From positions 147,139-211,138 of the forward strand of contig NZ_BONZ01000045.1 in assembly GCF_016862975.1 (NCBI RefSeq): a stretch of DNA of 64,000 nucleotides, in the 5' to 3' direction. Shown here in pieces: positions 26,163 through 35,241 of this stretch (the first letter of the stretch is position 1; each line of letters starts with the position of its first letter). The notes under the pieces were generated by a model, which was not told the DNA's origin, made no database searches, and was given only the letters and a program-made list of their open reading frames with translations. Both the position numbers and the translations under genes were made by a program. This DNA is from Rugosimonospora africana. Its GTDB lineage: Bacteria; Actinomycetota; Actinomycetes; Mycobacteriales; Micromonosporaceae.

Positions 26163-27341
26163 TCAGCCTTGGCAGCTGCCGGAGCCGGAGTCGCTGTAGT
26201 CCAGTGCGGACGGGCCGAACCCGGCACCGGCCAGCGCCGGCTTGTACGTGAACGAGTAGCCGTGTGGCTTGAGCGTCAGGTTCATCACGCCGTAGCCCTG
26301 GTCGTAGCCGGTGACGACGTTCGGGTTCGCGTACACGCCGTTCGACACGGCCAGGGTATCCAGCGCCTCACCACCGGTACCGATAATGATCTCCGGGATG
26401 CCGTGCTTCGGGTCGTAGCTGCCGGCCGGATCCATCGGACGCAGGCGGGCGTACGCGTGTTCGTGGCCGTTGAGCACGAGCGTGGCGTGATTGCTGTAGA
26501 GCAGCTGCCACCACGCGTCGGCGACGCCGCCCTCCTGACCACCGGCACCCGGCGCGGAGGCCGGCACGGTCGCGGTCGAGTCGGTCGTGGCGCTGAAGGT
26601 CGGCTGGTGCCAGTACGCGACCGTGCACGGCTCGTTGTTGTTCTTCAAGTCGTTGGCCAGCCACCGCGTCTCCTGCGCGAGCAGGCCGCCACCGGTGGTC
26701 GAGCAGTCATTGTTGAACGCGGCCGAGTTGCACTCGACGTTCAGCGAGATCACGTGCCAGTTGCCGAGGTTGTACGAGTACCAGCCCTGGTTGGTGGCGG
26801 TGTCGTCACCGGCCTGGCCCTGGCTGTTCGGTGTCCCGTTCTGGTCGTGGCCATTGAAGTAGCCGAAGTAGCCGGTGCCGTTCTGCGCCGGCTCGTTGTC
26901 GCCCTTCTTGGTGTAGCTGTAGTACTCGTGGTTGCCCGGCGCCGGGCGCTCGATGAACTTCAGGCCACCCCACGCCTGCTCGAAGGAGCCCTCGAAGTCG
27001 CTCAGCTTGCCGACCTGGTACTGCTCGTCACCGAGCAGGGCGACAGCATCGGGGTGCAAGCCCAGGGTCTGCCGCGCGGTCGCGTACTCGGCGTCGTAGC
27101 CACCCAGGTCGGCGCTTCCACACTTGAGCGAGGCGGGATTCGACTCGTTCTCGGCGTCGGCGGGCTCACAGGCGATATCGCCGACGGCGGCCAGCGTGTA
27201 CTGCTGACCCTTGGCCGCGCCGTCGTACGGCCAGTCACTGCCGCTGATCGGCGAAGCCGCGACGGCGACACCGGCGACACCGGCGACCGCGACGACCCCC
27301 ACAACCGCGGCCAGCGGCAACTTGCGAATTCGAAAAGACAC
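26163..27341 (-). CDS. Secreted metallophosphoesterase
   Basis: A 392-residue exported phosphatase of the calcineurin/purple acid fold. A signal peptide spans about 1-30. The metal-site motifs appear in order: VGDIAC, LGDEQYQ (GDxxY), PGNHEYY (GNHE), YWHQPTF and NGHEHAYAR (GHxH), which together form the dinuclear metal site. The start is GTG 27341, with AGAGGA upstream. A PHO-box-like set of 11-bp repeats (27402-27430) and a TAGGTT -10 lie upstream, consistent with phosphate-starvation control. Likely role: release of phosphate from organic esters or teichoic acid outside the cell. Confidence 0.88.
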   Translation of the reverse strand: MSFRIRKLPLAAVVGVVAVAGVAGVAVAASPISGSDWPYDGAAKGQQYTLAAVGDIACEPADAENESNPASLKCGSADLGGYDAEYATARQTLGLHPDAVALLGDEQYQVGKLSDFEGSFEQAWGGLKFIERPAPGNHEYYSYTKKGDNEPAQNGTGYFGYFNGHDQNGTPNSQGQAGDDTATNQGWYSYNLGNWHVISLNVECNSAAFNNDCSTTGGGLLAQETRWLANDLKNNNEPCTVAYWHQPTFSATTDSTATVPASAPGAGGQEGGVADAWWQLLYSNHATLVLNGHEHAYARLRPMDPAGSYDPKHGIPEIIIGTGGEALDTLAVSNGVYANPNVVTGYDQGYGVMNLTLKPHGYSFTYKPALAGAGFGPSALDYSDSGSGSCQG

Positions 27342-27401
27342 CAACGTTCCTCTCCGGGCGAGTGGATCTACAGGGAACCTAGGGCGTAGTCGCCGAGATG
27401 C

Positions 27402-27430
27402 GACAAACGAAAGTCGATCATCAGGTGAAC
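27402..27430 (-). promoter_or_regulatory. PHO-box-like 11-bp direct repeats
   Basis: On the minus strand the sequence runs GTTCACC TGAT, GATCGAC TTTC, GTTTGTC GCAT in units of 11. Streptomyces PhoP boxes are direct repeats of 11 bp with a GTTCACC core. The first unit is perfect, the others match 4 of 7. A TAGGTT hexamer (27376-27381) lies downstream. It fits PhoP control of the phosphatase. Confidence 0.45.
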
Positions 27431-27525
27431 AGTTGTCGCCCTCGAACCCCGCACGCGCGTCGGGTCCGTCTTTCGCGCCAGGAACGTATCCAGGAATGCC
27501 GTTGACAAGCACGGCCGGCGTCTGA

Positions 27526-28551
27526 TCAGGGGCAGAGGTCCACGCCAAGCTTGCTGCCCATGACCCTCTGCACGACGGCCTGCGGCTGGTTTGCGGTCAG
27601 GTCGAAGCTGAGCACCCTCCCGGTCACCGCGGTGCCGGTCGCCCGGACCTCGTTCGCATCACCCTCGATCCCACTGAGCGTCTGGGAGGCGGCCGAGCGG
27701 GCCGCCTGGTTGGCCTGCGCGCTGCGGTGGTCGGGAAACGTCAACGCGTCCAGTGCGGTCGTGTCGGTCGGACCGGCTATTGCAGTGATCTCCGCCTGCG
27801 GCGGCGTGAAAGTGCCAGGGAATTGCCGGCGTACGGCGGCGAGCTGCTCCGGGTTGACGCTCTTGCCGATCATGCTGGTCAATGGCATGCAGGCGGCGGA
27901 GCCGACGGCGATCGCCGCGGTGGCGGTACGGTCCTGCCTGGCCGCGACCTGAGCGAGCAGCGGGACCACGGACTCGGCGTGGCCGAGCGGGTGGGACGGT
28001 ACGGCCATCAAAGACCGGACCGCGACCGCGTCTGAGCTACCGACCAGCAGATGCCGTTTGCGGTCGATGCCGATGGCGCGTAGTGGGAACATCCACGTGT
28101 GTTCCTGGCTTACCTGGCCTGTCGGACCAATGAGGATCGATCCGTCGGCGCGGTAGCTGAGCCGGGTGAGCTTGGTGGCCAGGCCGGATAGATCGGTGCG
28201 TACGTCGTAGCTGAGCACCTCCACCGGTGGGAGGTGGACGCGCTGGACGTCCAACTCCCACCGTGCGTCCCTGGACCTGATGCCCAGGTCGCGTTGCATC
28301 TGGTCATCAACGGCGACGAGCCCACCGGCGAACGAGGTCGTATTCTGATCGCCCAGCATCGACCAGTCGGCGTAGAACACGGAGCCGTCGCCGATGTCTG
28401 GCACCTGGTCGAGCGCCGACGACAGGGCGGAACCGTGAGCCGCGGTCCCGCCGCCCTCGGAAGGCGTGCTGGCGGAGGGGCGGCCACTGACGGAACAGCC
28501 ACTGAGCGCCAGCACGACGACTGCGGCCAGAGTCGTACGTCGAAAATCCAA
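27526..28551 (-). CDS. Lipoprotein of unknown function
   Basis: A predicted lipoprotein of about 341 residues. The signal LAAVVVLALSGC carries a lipobox, followed by a Ser/Pro/Gly linker. The mature part (about 60-341) has alternating beta and helical segments without a motif I recognise (YADWSMLGD, WMFPLRAIGIDRKRHLLVG). TTG 28551 is my chosen start because GGGGGAG lies 4-10 bases before it and it gives a normal lipoprotein signal. An ATG at 28638 would add 29 residues ahead of the signal. The gene stands between the phosphatase and the DUF4173-type gene on the same strand, with its own spacing, so co-transcription is uncertain. Confidence 0.6.
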   Translation of the reverse strand: MDFRRTTLAAVVVLALSGCSVSGRPSASTPSEGGGTAAHGSALSSALDQVPDIGDGSVFYADWSMLGDQNTTSFAGGLVAVDDQMQRDLGIRSRDARWELDVQRVHLPPVEVLSYDVRTDLSGLATKLTRLSYRADGSILIGPTGQVSQEHTWMFPLRAIGIDRKRHLLVGSSDAVAVRSLMAVPSHPLGHAESVVPLLAQVAARQDRTATAAIAVGSAACMPLTSMIGKSVNPEQLAAVRRQFPGTFTPPQAEITAIAGPTDTTALDALTFPDHRSAQANQAARSAASQTLSGIEGDANEVRATGTAVTGRVLSFDLTANQPQAVVQRVMGSKLGVDLCP

Positions 28552-28759
28552 CTTCTCCCCCGCAATGCCAGACCGTCCCTGTGACAAACCAGCGGACCGT
28601 CGGGGGATCGCGTTACATAGCCCGGTGGAGTCGTTCATGACCGGCGAAAAGTACGGTCATGGGCACCTGCTTGCCGCTGTCAGAGACTGCCGCGGAGCCC
28701 GAACCGGGTACGCCCAGAACCCTAACGCCCATCGCCGGCGGCGAGGACCGGGGCACGCG

Positions 28760-30871
28760 TCACCGCGTCTTCGGGAAGTCGAACTGGTCGGCGGACTGGC
28801 AGTCGAACGGCCCCCCGATCGCGTCGCGGCCCAGCCGGTCCAGCGTCCGGCGGGCCCGTGATCGGTCGAGATTCCACGCGTACCAGGGATCCGGGTCGGC
28901 GAGCTTGCTGGAGACCCAGCTGAGCGTGCACCGGCGTGCCGGGTCTGGCAGCGTGGCCAGGGCGGGTGTTGCGTCCGCCGACAGCGCCCGCAGGTACCAT
29001 GCGTCGATCTTCCCCGCCTCCTGGTACCGGGCAATGTTGCGCTCCGCCGCGTACTGCTCAGGGTTGAGTACGGCCAGGCCCAGCAGCATGACCACGCCCA
29101 GCCCGAGCGTCATCTGGGGGATCCAGTCGCCCCGCAGCCGCAGCCCCGCCCCCATCACCAGCAGGAAGATGCAGCCCAACAACAACTCGAATGCCATGAC
29201 GAAGATGCGCTCGCCGGTGAAGCTGTACACCTTCTGGTACGTGTACATCCGGGAGAGCGCGGAGGCGACGATGACCGTCGACAGCGCGCACAGCGGACCC
29301 AGCAGGATCCGCAGCCAGACCCGGTCGAGGGCCCGGTCCCGCCGGGCCCACCGACCGACGCCGCCGAGGATCGCCAGGGTCAGCACCGTGACCGCACCCA
29401 GTTGCCAGAAACCGCTGCGCGCGTAGTCGGCATAGTCCAGCCCGGCAGTCTGCAGGACGTGCCGTTCACCGCCGAAGAGCACGGTGAACTGCACGGCGAC
29501 GAAGCCTCCGAAGAGCACCACCAGCGCGCCGACCGGCAGCCCCCACTCCAGGGTCCGCAGCCGACGCCGCGCCGCCGCGTCCATCGCGGACAGGTCGGGC
29601 GGCGCGCAGACGGTGTAGACCGCAGCGACCGCGGTCAGACCACCGACCGCCAGGAGGAACACCCAGCTGAACACCTGGCCGACGCCGATCGCCGGTACCA
29701 CATCGCCGAGCACTACGGAGAAGGCCGCGTCAGCCGACGAGAGCAGGGCCCCGAAGACGAGCAGTACCAGCGCCGTGACCGCGACCGACCAGGCGACGCG
29801 GGCGCCCAGCCCGGCCCGGTGCGGAGACCGGCGCAGGTGACGGCGCACCCACGGCAACCCGCGGACTGCGGCGACCGGCACGGCGACGAGGCTGAACAGG
29901 ATGGAGCGGACCTGACGACCGCCGACGATGGCCAACGAGAGGCAGCCCAACGCTCCCACGACGCTGAAGGTGACCAGCCACCAGGCATTGCGGAATGCGA
30001 GCACGGTGAGCAGCGCCAGCGCGGCGGCTGTCCAGCCGAGTCTGATCCACCGCTCGACCGGCGGTACTGCGGCCACGGCACGCCGCACGGCCGGAATCAC
30101 CCCGAGTACCAGCGCGAGCCCGGCGAGCAGCCAACCGATGCCGGTGCTGCCCAGCGGCAGGAAGATAGCCAGGCCGAGTGCTCCAGCGATGACGGCCAAC
30201 GGTACTTCCACACCCCGCTCCGACGCCGGTCCCGGCCAGCGAGTCTGGAAGAACGACGGTGCCGGGGCGGCGGCGTGAGGCGGTCCGAAGCCAGGGAACG
30301 GCGCTACCGGCACCGGCCGCGCGGGCTGCGGTGCCGGCGGCCCCGCAACTGCCGGCTGCGGCGGCATCGGTCCCGCAACGGCGGGCTGCGGCGGCATCGG
30401 TCCCGCAACGGCGGGCTGCGGCGTCGGTCCCGCAACCGCCGGCTGGGGCGGCGTCGCGGCGGACCGGGGCGGCGGGACCAGGGGCGGCCCCATCGTCGGC
30501 GAGGCCGGTGGCATGGCGGGATACGGGATCGGGGTAGGCGGCGGGCTGCCGGGTGGCAGCAGCGGAAGGAAGACCGGGTAGCCCTGGGTACCCGGCGGAA
30601 TGACAACTGGTATCGCCCACGCCGCCTGCCCCGGCTGCCCCGGCCAGGCGATGTGACCGGGTGGGGCATCCACCGCGGTCACGACAAGCAGATGCGGAGC
30701 CACGACCGGCGGAGCCACGACCGGCGGCGCGCCGGCCGCGGCAGCGCTGGTCGCCGCCTGTTCGGTCGCGGACTCCGCCGCCTCCCGCTCACTCATCGAC
30801 CCAATCCCTACACCCGAGGGTGTTGAGTCGCTGGCGCTGGGTGATGGGCCTGGCGGCTCAAGCTCCGGCAC
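28760..30871 (-). CDS. DUF4173-type polytopic membrane protein with Pro-rich N-terminus
   Basis: A 703-residue protein. About 200 residues of Ala/Pro/Gly-rich cytoplasmic sequence include the tandem PQPAVAGPMP repeat (exact 30-nt copies at 30361-30390 and 30391-30420). Roughly 12 TMs follow (about 220-610) and a soluble C-terminus (about 625-703). The block LDYADYARSGFWQLGAVTVLTLAILGG and the LLSSADAAF segment resemble DUF4173/DUF4153 membrane proteins, whose function is unknown. The start is GTG 30871, with AGGAG at 8-nt spacing. Confidence 0.72.
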   Translation of the reverse strand: MPELEPPGPSPSASDSTPSGVGIGSMSEREAAESATEQAATSAAAAGAPPVVAPPVVAPHLLVVTAVDAPPGHIAWPGQPGQAAWAIPVVIPPGTQGYPVFLPLLPPGSPPPTPIPYPAMPPASPTMGPPLVPPPRSAATPPQPAVAGPTPQPAVAGPMPPQPAVAGPMPPQPAVAGPPAPQPARPVPVAPFPGFGPPHAAAPAPSFFQTRWPGPASERGVEVPLAVIAGALGLAIFLPLGSTGIGWLLAGLALVLGVIPAVRRAVAAVPPVERWIRLGWTAAALALLTVLAFRNAWWLVTFSVVGALGCLSLAIVGGRQVRSILFSLVAVPVAAVRGLPWVRRHLRRSPHRAGLGARVAWSVAVTALVLLVFGALLSSADAAFSVVLGDVVPAIGVGQVFSWVFLLAVGGLTAVAAVYTVCAPPDLSAMDAAARRRLRTLEWGLPVGALVVLFGGFVAVQFTVLFGGERHVLQTAGLDYADYARSGFWQLGAVTVLTLAILGGVGRWARRDRALDRVWLRILLGPLCALSTVIVASALSRMYTYQKVYSFTGERIFVMAFELLLGCIFLLVMGAGLRLRGDWIPQMTLGLGVVMLLGLAVLNPEQYAAERNIARYQEAGKIDAWYLRALSADATPALATLPDPARRCTLSWVSSKLADPDPWYAWNLDRSRARRTLDRLGRDAIGGPFDCQSADQFDFPKTR
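30361..30420. repeat. Exact tandem 30-nt repeat inside the DUF4173-type gene
   Basis: Two identical 30-nt copies (30361-30390 and 30391-30420) encode PQPAVAGPMP on the minus strand. Degenerate copies flank them on both sides. The unit can expand or contract in frame. Confidence 0.9.
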
Positions 30872-31210
30872 GGTGACGGCTCCTCGCTCGGGGGGGGTGT
30901 TCCGACACATTACGGCCAGTCCCGCACGGCCCGCCGCCCCGCGCGCGGCCTATGCGTGTCACCCGGCTCTTTTTGTTTGACCCGGACTGGTTCGGGCGCC
31001 CGGGCGCACCCTCGCTGACCCGCCCCGTCCGCGGTTCGATGCGTGGCCGCGGGCGGCCGACGTCAGGGAGAGCCGCCCCGGGGCCCGGGCGGTCGCGGAC
31101 GGCCTGACGGCCTCCGCCGCAGGGCTCTCCCTGGGCTACGGCTGGAAGCTGGCCATGGCGCTGTACCTGCCCGGCGTGCGCGAGCGTAAGGCACTGGGAC
31201 TGGCGGCGAC
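30872..31210. other. Stretch without a confident gene; possible decayed 3' end
   Basis: An open plus-strand frame runs from 30981 to a TGA at 31212. Its tail reads LSLGYGWKLAMALYLPGVRERKALGLAAT, which looks protein-like, but no start or RBS is present and I cannot name it. An inverted repeat, CAGGGAGAGCC (31064-31074) and GGCTCTCCCTG (31123-31133), lies inside. It may be the residue of a lost gene. Confidence 0.35.
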
Positions 31211-31246
31211 GTGACCGCCGCCGGCTCAGGAGCCGGCGGCGGTCAC
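31211..31246. terminator. Perfect 16-bp hairpin overlapping the protease 3' end
   Basis: GTGACCGCCGCCGGCT (31211-31226) pairs without mismatch with AGCCGGCGGCGGTCAC (31231-31246) around a CAGG loop. One arm encodes the last residues of the protease, and the stop codon overlaps the loop. It would terminate transcription immediately at the end of the coding region. Confidence 0.75.
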
Positions 31247-34200
31247 CCGCAGCGAGACCGGGAGCGGATCGAGCGTGTACGGGGTGTCCGTGCTCTGCTC
31301 CAGAGTCGCGGTGTACGAGCCGGGCTCGGTGAGCCCGGCAGCGTTCAGCGTGACGCTGATCGTGGCCGTCTGTCCGGGTTTCAGCGTCAGCTGCCGCGGG
31401 CTCTCCGACAACCAGCTGACGTCCGACTCGATCTGGTCGTATCCCTGCAGGACCTCGGCCGTGGACACCACGTTGGGCAGGTGCGTGGTGCCGCCGACCC
31501 GGTACATGCCGGAGCTTCCACCACCTCGCGTGGTGGCGGCCGGGGCGTCGGGCAACGCACTCCAGGTACCGGTCTGCGGATCGTAGGCGTACCCGTGGGC
31601 GGTGGCCACGAAGTTGCCGTTCTGGGTGGTGAACCCGCCGGAGAGCAGCAGTTCGCCGTTGGCCGCGGCGTACGACGACTGCGCCAACACGATCGGCAGG
31701 TCGGCGAGCTTCGACCAGCTGTCGGAGGCCGGGTCGTACACGAAGGCGTCCTGCACGGGGGCGAAGTCCACCTCTCCACCGGCGCAGTACAGCTTGCCGT
31801 CTACCGCGCCGCAGGCGCCCCAGGAGATCGGCTCCGGGTAGGCGGCGGCCTTCGACCACGTGTCGGTCGTCGGGTCGTACACCTGGACATCGGTCGTTCC
31901 GCAATCGGTGACGCCGCATCCGCCGACCACGTACAGCGTGCCGTCCAGCACGGCGCCGGCGGAACCGCCGTACGGGTGCGGCTCGTCCGCTCCGGTGGTC
32001 CAGGTGTTGGTCGCCGGGTCGTAGACCTGCGTCGCGGCGCTGATGCCCTCACCATTGGCCCAGCCGCCGGTGTAGTAGATCCTGCCGTCGATGACGCCGT
32101 GCGTGGGCTGTTCACTGGCGTCGGGGGCGTCGGCCCGTTGACTCCACGTGCTGCTGCGCGGATCGTAGGCGTACAGGTCATTCATGATTCCGCTGCTCAG
32201 GTTGGTGCCTAACGCCGAGTAGACGGTCTGCCCCACGGTGTCGACGGCGTTGTCGTACACCTTGATGGGCAGGTCGGCGATGGACTTCCAGGCCGAGGCG
32301 GGCGCCGGTGAGCCGGGCGAGGTTCCGCTGCGCTCGATGGCCGTCCACGCGGCCGGCGCACTGCCGGTGTTCTTGACCGTCAGGGTTCGCGTCACCCTGT
32401 GGCCCGACTCGACGCTGCCGCTGATCGGGCCCGCGCTGACGGTCAACCGTCCCGCCTTCAGCGTGAAGTCACGCCGCGAGACCTTGTCGGCGCGCACCTT
32501 CACGGCTGCGGTGGCCCCGACGTACGAGCGCATGGCCGCGGTGGAGGTGTGGTTGCCGGCCCCGGGCGCGAAGGCGTCGTAGAAGCCGTCCCCGGTCCCG
32601 GGATCGTCCGGTGTCGCGGTGGTGACGGCGTGCACCGAGCCGTCCGGGCTGCTCACGGTGGCCCCGACGACGCCCTTGCCGGTGTTCGCGTCGATCACGG
32701 TTCCGATGAGCATGCCACCGGGGACCGGTGTCAGGCTCCGCTCGGCGATCGCGACGTTGTCCAGTTCCCAGAACACGCCGGGGCTGACGTAGTGGAACCG
32801 GATCTGCACGGCGGACCGGCCGGCGAACGCGTTGAGTGCGATCTCCACGTGGCTTGGCCCGTAGAAGCCGAAGCCGAAGTCCTGGTGCCAGAGGTTGGTC
32901 CAGGTCCTGCCGCCGTCGGTGGTGATGTCGACGTCGCCTGTCTGTTCCGAGTCGCCGTGATAGGCGGTGTCGAAGGACAACTCGGGTGAGGTGTCGGCGG
33001 ACAGGTCGTACACCGGGCTGATCAGCTCGGTATTCTCGGCGATCCGCGTGTCGGCGTAGTTGCTGTCGGCGATGGCGAAGTTTCCGTCGCCGCCGGTCTG
33101 GTTGCCCTCGTCGCCGGGGTCGTCGAAGACCCAACCGTCGGTGGTGCCGGGGGCGTTGACCACGCTCCAACCGGTCGGCGCGGCGCCGGTCGAGTCGAAC
33201 GACTCGACACTGGCGGTCTTGACGTTGCGCGTGTAGCCAGGATTGGTGAGCGCCCAGGTGTCGCCCGGCAGGGCGAAATCCTGCTTCGTCGCGTGCTTGC
33301 CGACCACGACGTCACGGGTAGCGGGCTGGTAGCCGGGATACTCGGCGGTGACCTGCAGGGTGTAGGTGTGGTCCTCGGGGAGTCTCAGGCTGTAGGCGCC
33401 GGTGCCGGGATCGGTGTACACCGGGCCACCGGGCACGCCCTTGACGGTGATCTTCGCGTACAGCGGCCACCCGTGGCCGGCCCCGTCGCTGACCGTGCCG
33501 GCGACCTTCTCGACGGCCAACTGCCGAAGCGCCAGGTCCAGGTGGACGGTGCCGCCGTCGGCGACGTCGGCGGACGCGGTGGCCTCGGCGTAACCATAGG
33601 CGTCGACGGTGATGGGGTACGTGCCGCTCTTCACGGTCAAGGTGAAGGCACCGTGGGCGTCGGTGGTGGCGGTGTAGGGTCCCGAACTCACCACGGCCCC
33701 GGCGATCGGGGTGCCGGCCTTGTCGGTGACGGTGCCGGTGACCTCGCCGTGCGGGCCGAGCCGGAAGGCGTCCAGACCGTTCGGGGTGCCCAGGCCGGTC
33801 GGGCCGTCGTAGCCCGTCCTCGCCGTGCACAGGTAGGAGACGGAGCAGGTGCCATCGCTGCCGCTGGTCACGTCGTTGAGATCCGACGCCCCCGCCAGGT
33901 ACGGGTACTCCACCGGCCGGGTGCCGGGTGCGGGTGTGCCGGCGTCGGCGTAGACGCCGGCGATGATGGGCGCGGAGGCGCTCGTACCGCCGATCACGAT
34001 CCAGCCGCCGTCGCTGCTGTCATAGACGGCGGGACCGGTGGCGGGGTCGGCGACGGCCGAGACGTCCGCGACGGTTCGGGTGCCACAGCCGGTGTCGGTC
34101 TGGAACGCGGGCTTCGGCTCGTAGAGCGAACAGCCCGAACCGGTGGAGCCCTTTCCGGCACCGCCGTTCCACACCGATTCCGACCAACCACGCGCGCCGC

Positions 34201-35065
34201 CCGCCTCCCGCAGCAGGGAGGTGCCGCCGACGGACGTCACGTTCGGGGACGCGGCGGGGTAGGAGACCCCGTATCCGTAGTCGCCGGCGGAGGCCACAAT
34301 GGCGACGCCAGGGTGGTTGAAGTGCGGGTCGAGGCTGGTTTCCGCGGGATCCTCCGGCGAAAAGACGTACGACGAGCCCCACGAATTGGACACGAACTTG
34401 GCCCCGAGCGCCACGGCTTGGTCTTCGGCCGCGGAAAGGTTCGCCGGCGATGCGTCGTCAGCCTCCACGAGCAGGAGGTGAGCCTTCGGAGCAACCGCGG
34501 ACACCATGTCCAGGTCAAGGGAAATCTCGCCGACCCAGTCGTCGCTGGGAGCCGGATAGTCACTGCCGCCGCGCTGGTCCACCTTGTTGAAGCAGCCATC
34601 GGCCGTGGTACAGGCGGGCAGGCCGTACTGCTGCCGGTAGAGGGTGAGGTCGGCTTCTGCCTGCGGATCGTCGAAGGCGTCGACGATGGCGACGGTCTGG
34701 CTCCCGCCCCCATCGGAAGGCAGGTTGTAGGCGCTGCGCAGATCGGCCGGCCCGTAGCCGCTGGGCGCCACGGCAGCCTCACGCAGCAGCCCCTTGCGCG
34801 GTGTGACATCGGTGCGCTGCAGAGCGAAGCACGTGAAGTCGCCCGCCTGGGGAGTGCCGCACATGCGTTTGACGCCGTGCGCGGAGACCGGTGTGGTTGT
34901 CTTGGCGGCCAACGCACCGGAGTCGGCCGCCGTGGTTGGACGACCCGTGAACGGCGTGGTCTGCGGTGCGGCCTGGACCGCACCCGCGAGACCGGGAAGG
35001 CTTTGGCCGGCCAGTACGCCGATAACCGTGGCCACCACCGCGAAAGCCCGAAACGAACGACGCAT
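31226..35065 (-). CDS. Very large secreted S53 (sedolisin) protease with kelch repeats
   Basis: A 1279-residue exported protein. A signal peptide (about 1-32) is followed by a short N-terminal region. The sedolisin catalytic domain (about 100-430) carries Glu180 and Asp184 in GEISLDLDMVSAVAPKA, the oxyanion Asp262 in SAGDYG and the nucleophile Ser362 in GGTSASAP. Then come two carboxypeptidase-regulatory-like beta modules flanking an immune-inhibitor/MAM-like beta module, about six kelch repeats (about 925-1190), and a C-terminal Ig-like BACON/NPCBM-type domain ending VTAAGS. S53 enzymes are acid serine-carboxyl proteases. The usual large pro-domain is missing or very short. ATG 35065 follows AAGGAG. 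The gene is divergent from a LuxR-type regulator, with 11-bp direct repeats between them. Confidence 0.88.
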   Translation of the reverse strand: MRRSFRAFAVVATVIGVLAGQSLPGLAGAVQAAPQTTPFTGRPTTAADSGALAAKTTTPVSAHGVKRMCGTPQAGDFTCFALQRTDVTPRKGLLREAAVAPSGYGPADLRSAYNLPSDGGGSQTVAIVDAFDDPQAEADLTLYRQQYGLPACTTADGCFNKVDQRGGSDYPAPSDDWVGEISLDLDMVSAVAPKAHLLLVEADDASPANLSAAEDQAVALGAKFVSNSWGSSYVFSPEDPAETSLDPHFNHPGVAIVASAGDYGYGVSYPAASPNVTSVGGTSLLREAGGARGWSESVWNGGAGKGSTGSGCSLYEPKPAFQTDTGCGTRTVADVSAVADPATGPAVYDSSDGGWIVIGGTSASAPIIAGVYADAGTPAPGTRPVEYPYLAGASDLNDVTSGSDGTCSVSYLCTARTGYDGPTGLGTPNGLDAFRLGPHGEVTGTVTDKAGTPIAGAVVSSGPYTATTDAHGAFTLTVKSGTYPITVDAYGYAEATASADVADGGTVHLDLALRQLAVEKVAGTVSDGAGHGWPLYAKITVKGVPGGPVYTDPGTGAYSLRLPEDHTYTLQVTAEYPGYQPATRDVVVGKHATKQDFALPGDTWALTNPGYTRNVKTASVESFDSTGAAPTGWSVVNAPGTTDGWVFDDPGDEGNQTGGDGNFAIADSNYADTRIAENTELISPVYDLSADTSPELSFDTAYHGDSEQTGDVDITTDGGRTWTNLWHQDFGFGFYGPSHVEIALNAFAGRSAVQIRFHYVSPGVFWELDNVAIAERSLTPVPGGMLIGTVIDANTGKGVVGATVSSPDGSVHAVTTATPDDPGTGDGFYDAFAPGAGNHTSTAAMRSYVGATAAVKVRADKVSRRDFTLKAGRLTVSAGPISGSVESGHRVTRTLTVKNTGSAPAAWTAIERSGTSPGSPAPASAWKSIADLPIKVYDNAVDTVGQTVYSALGTNLSSGIMNDLYAYDPRSSTWSQRADAPDASEQPTHGVIDGRIYYTGGWANGEGISAATQVYDPATNTWTTGADEPHPYGGSAGAVLDGTLYVVGGCGVTDCGTTDVQVYDPTTDTWSKAAAYPEPISWGACGAVDGKLYCAGGEVDFAPVQDAFVYDPASDSWSKLADLPIVLAQSSYAAANGELLLSGGFTTQNGNFVATAHGYAYDPQTGTWSALPDAPAATTRGGGSSGMYRVGGTTHLPNVVSTAEVLQGYDQIESDVSWLSESPRQLTLKPGQTATISVTLNAAGLTEPGSYTATLEQSTDTPYTLDPLPVSLRVTAAGS

Positions 35066-35105
35066 GGTTGCTCCTTCTCTCGTCCCCGAGTCGCCGGCGC
35101 CGAGC

Positions 35106-35138
35106 GTCGTCACGCGGTCGTCACGCAGTCTCCGTGCA
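35106..35138. promoter_or_regulatory. 11-bp direct repeats between protease and LuxR-type regulator
   Basis: GTCGTCACGCG (35106-35116), GTCGTCACGCA (35117-35127) and the weaker GTCTCCGTGCA (35128-35138) follow each other at an exact 11-bp period, one helical turn. They start 41 bases upstream of the protease start codon. This is the geometry of an activator binding one face of the DNA. Confidence 0.5.
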
Positions 35139-35241
35139 ACTTTCAGAGATTCGAGCGAGACATTAGCAGCGAGCCGTCACGCCGACGCGCCTGATCCGGC
35201 CAGGTGCCTGTTCCGGACAGCGATGGCCTACGCTCACGGCT

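Noticed and set aside
29402..30826. Long plus-strand open frame of 474 codons
   Set aside because: It lies antisense to the DUF4173-type gene, is Arg/Gln/Pro-rich without domain resemblance, and arises from GC bias.
30981..31214. Plus-strand frame ending GYGWKLAMALYLPGVRERK
   Set aside because: It looks protein-like but has no start and no family I can name; it is mentioned only as a possible relic.
33293..35194. Plus-strand open frame of 633 codons
   Set aside because: Antisense to the S53 protease, low-complexity Val/Gly/Arg composition, no RBS.
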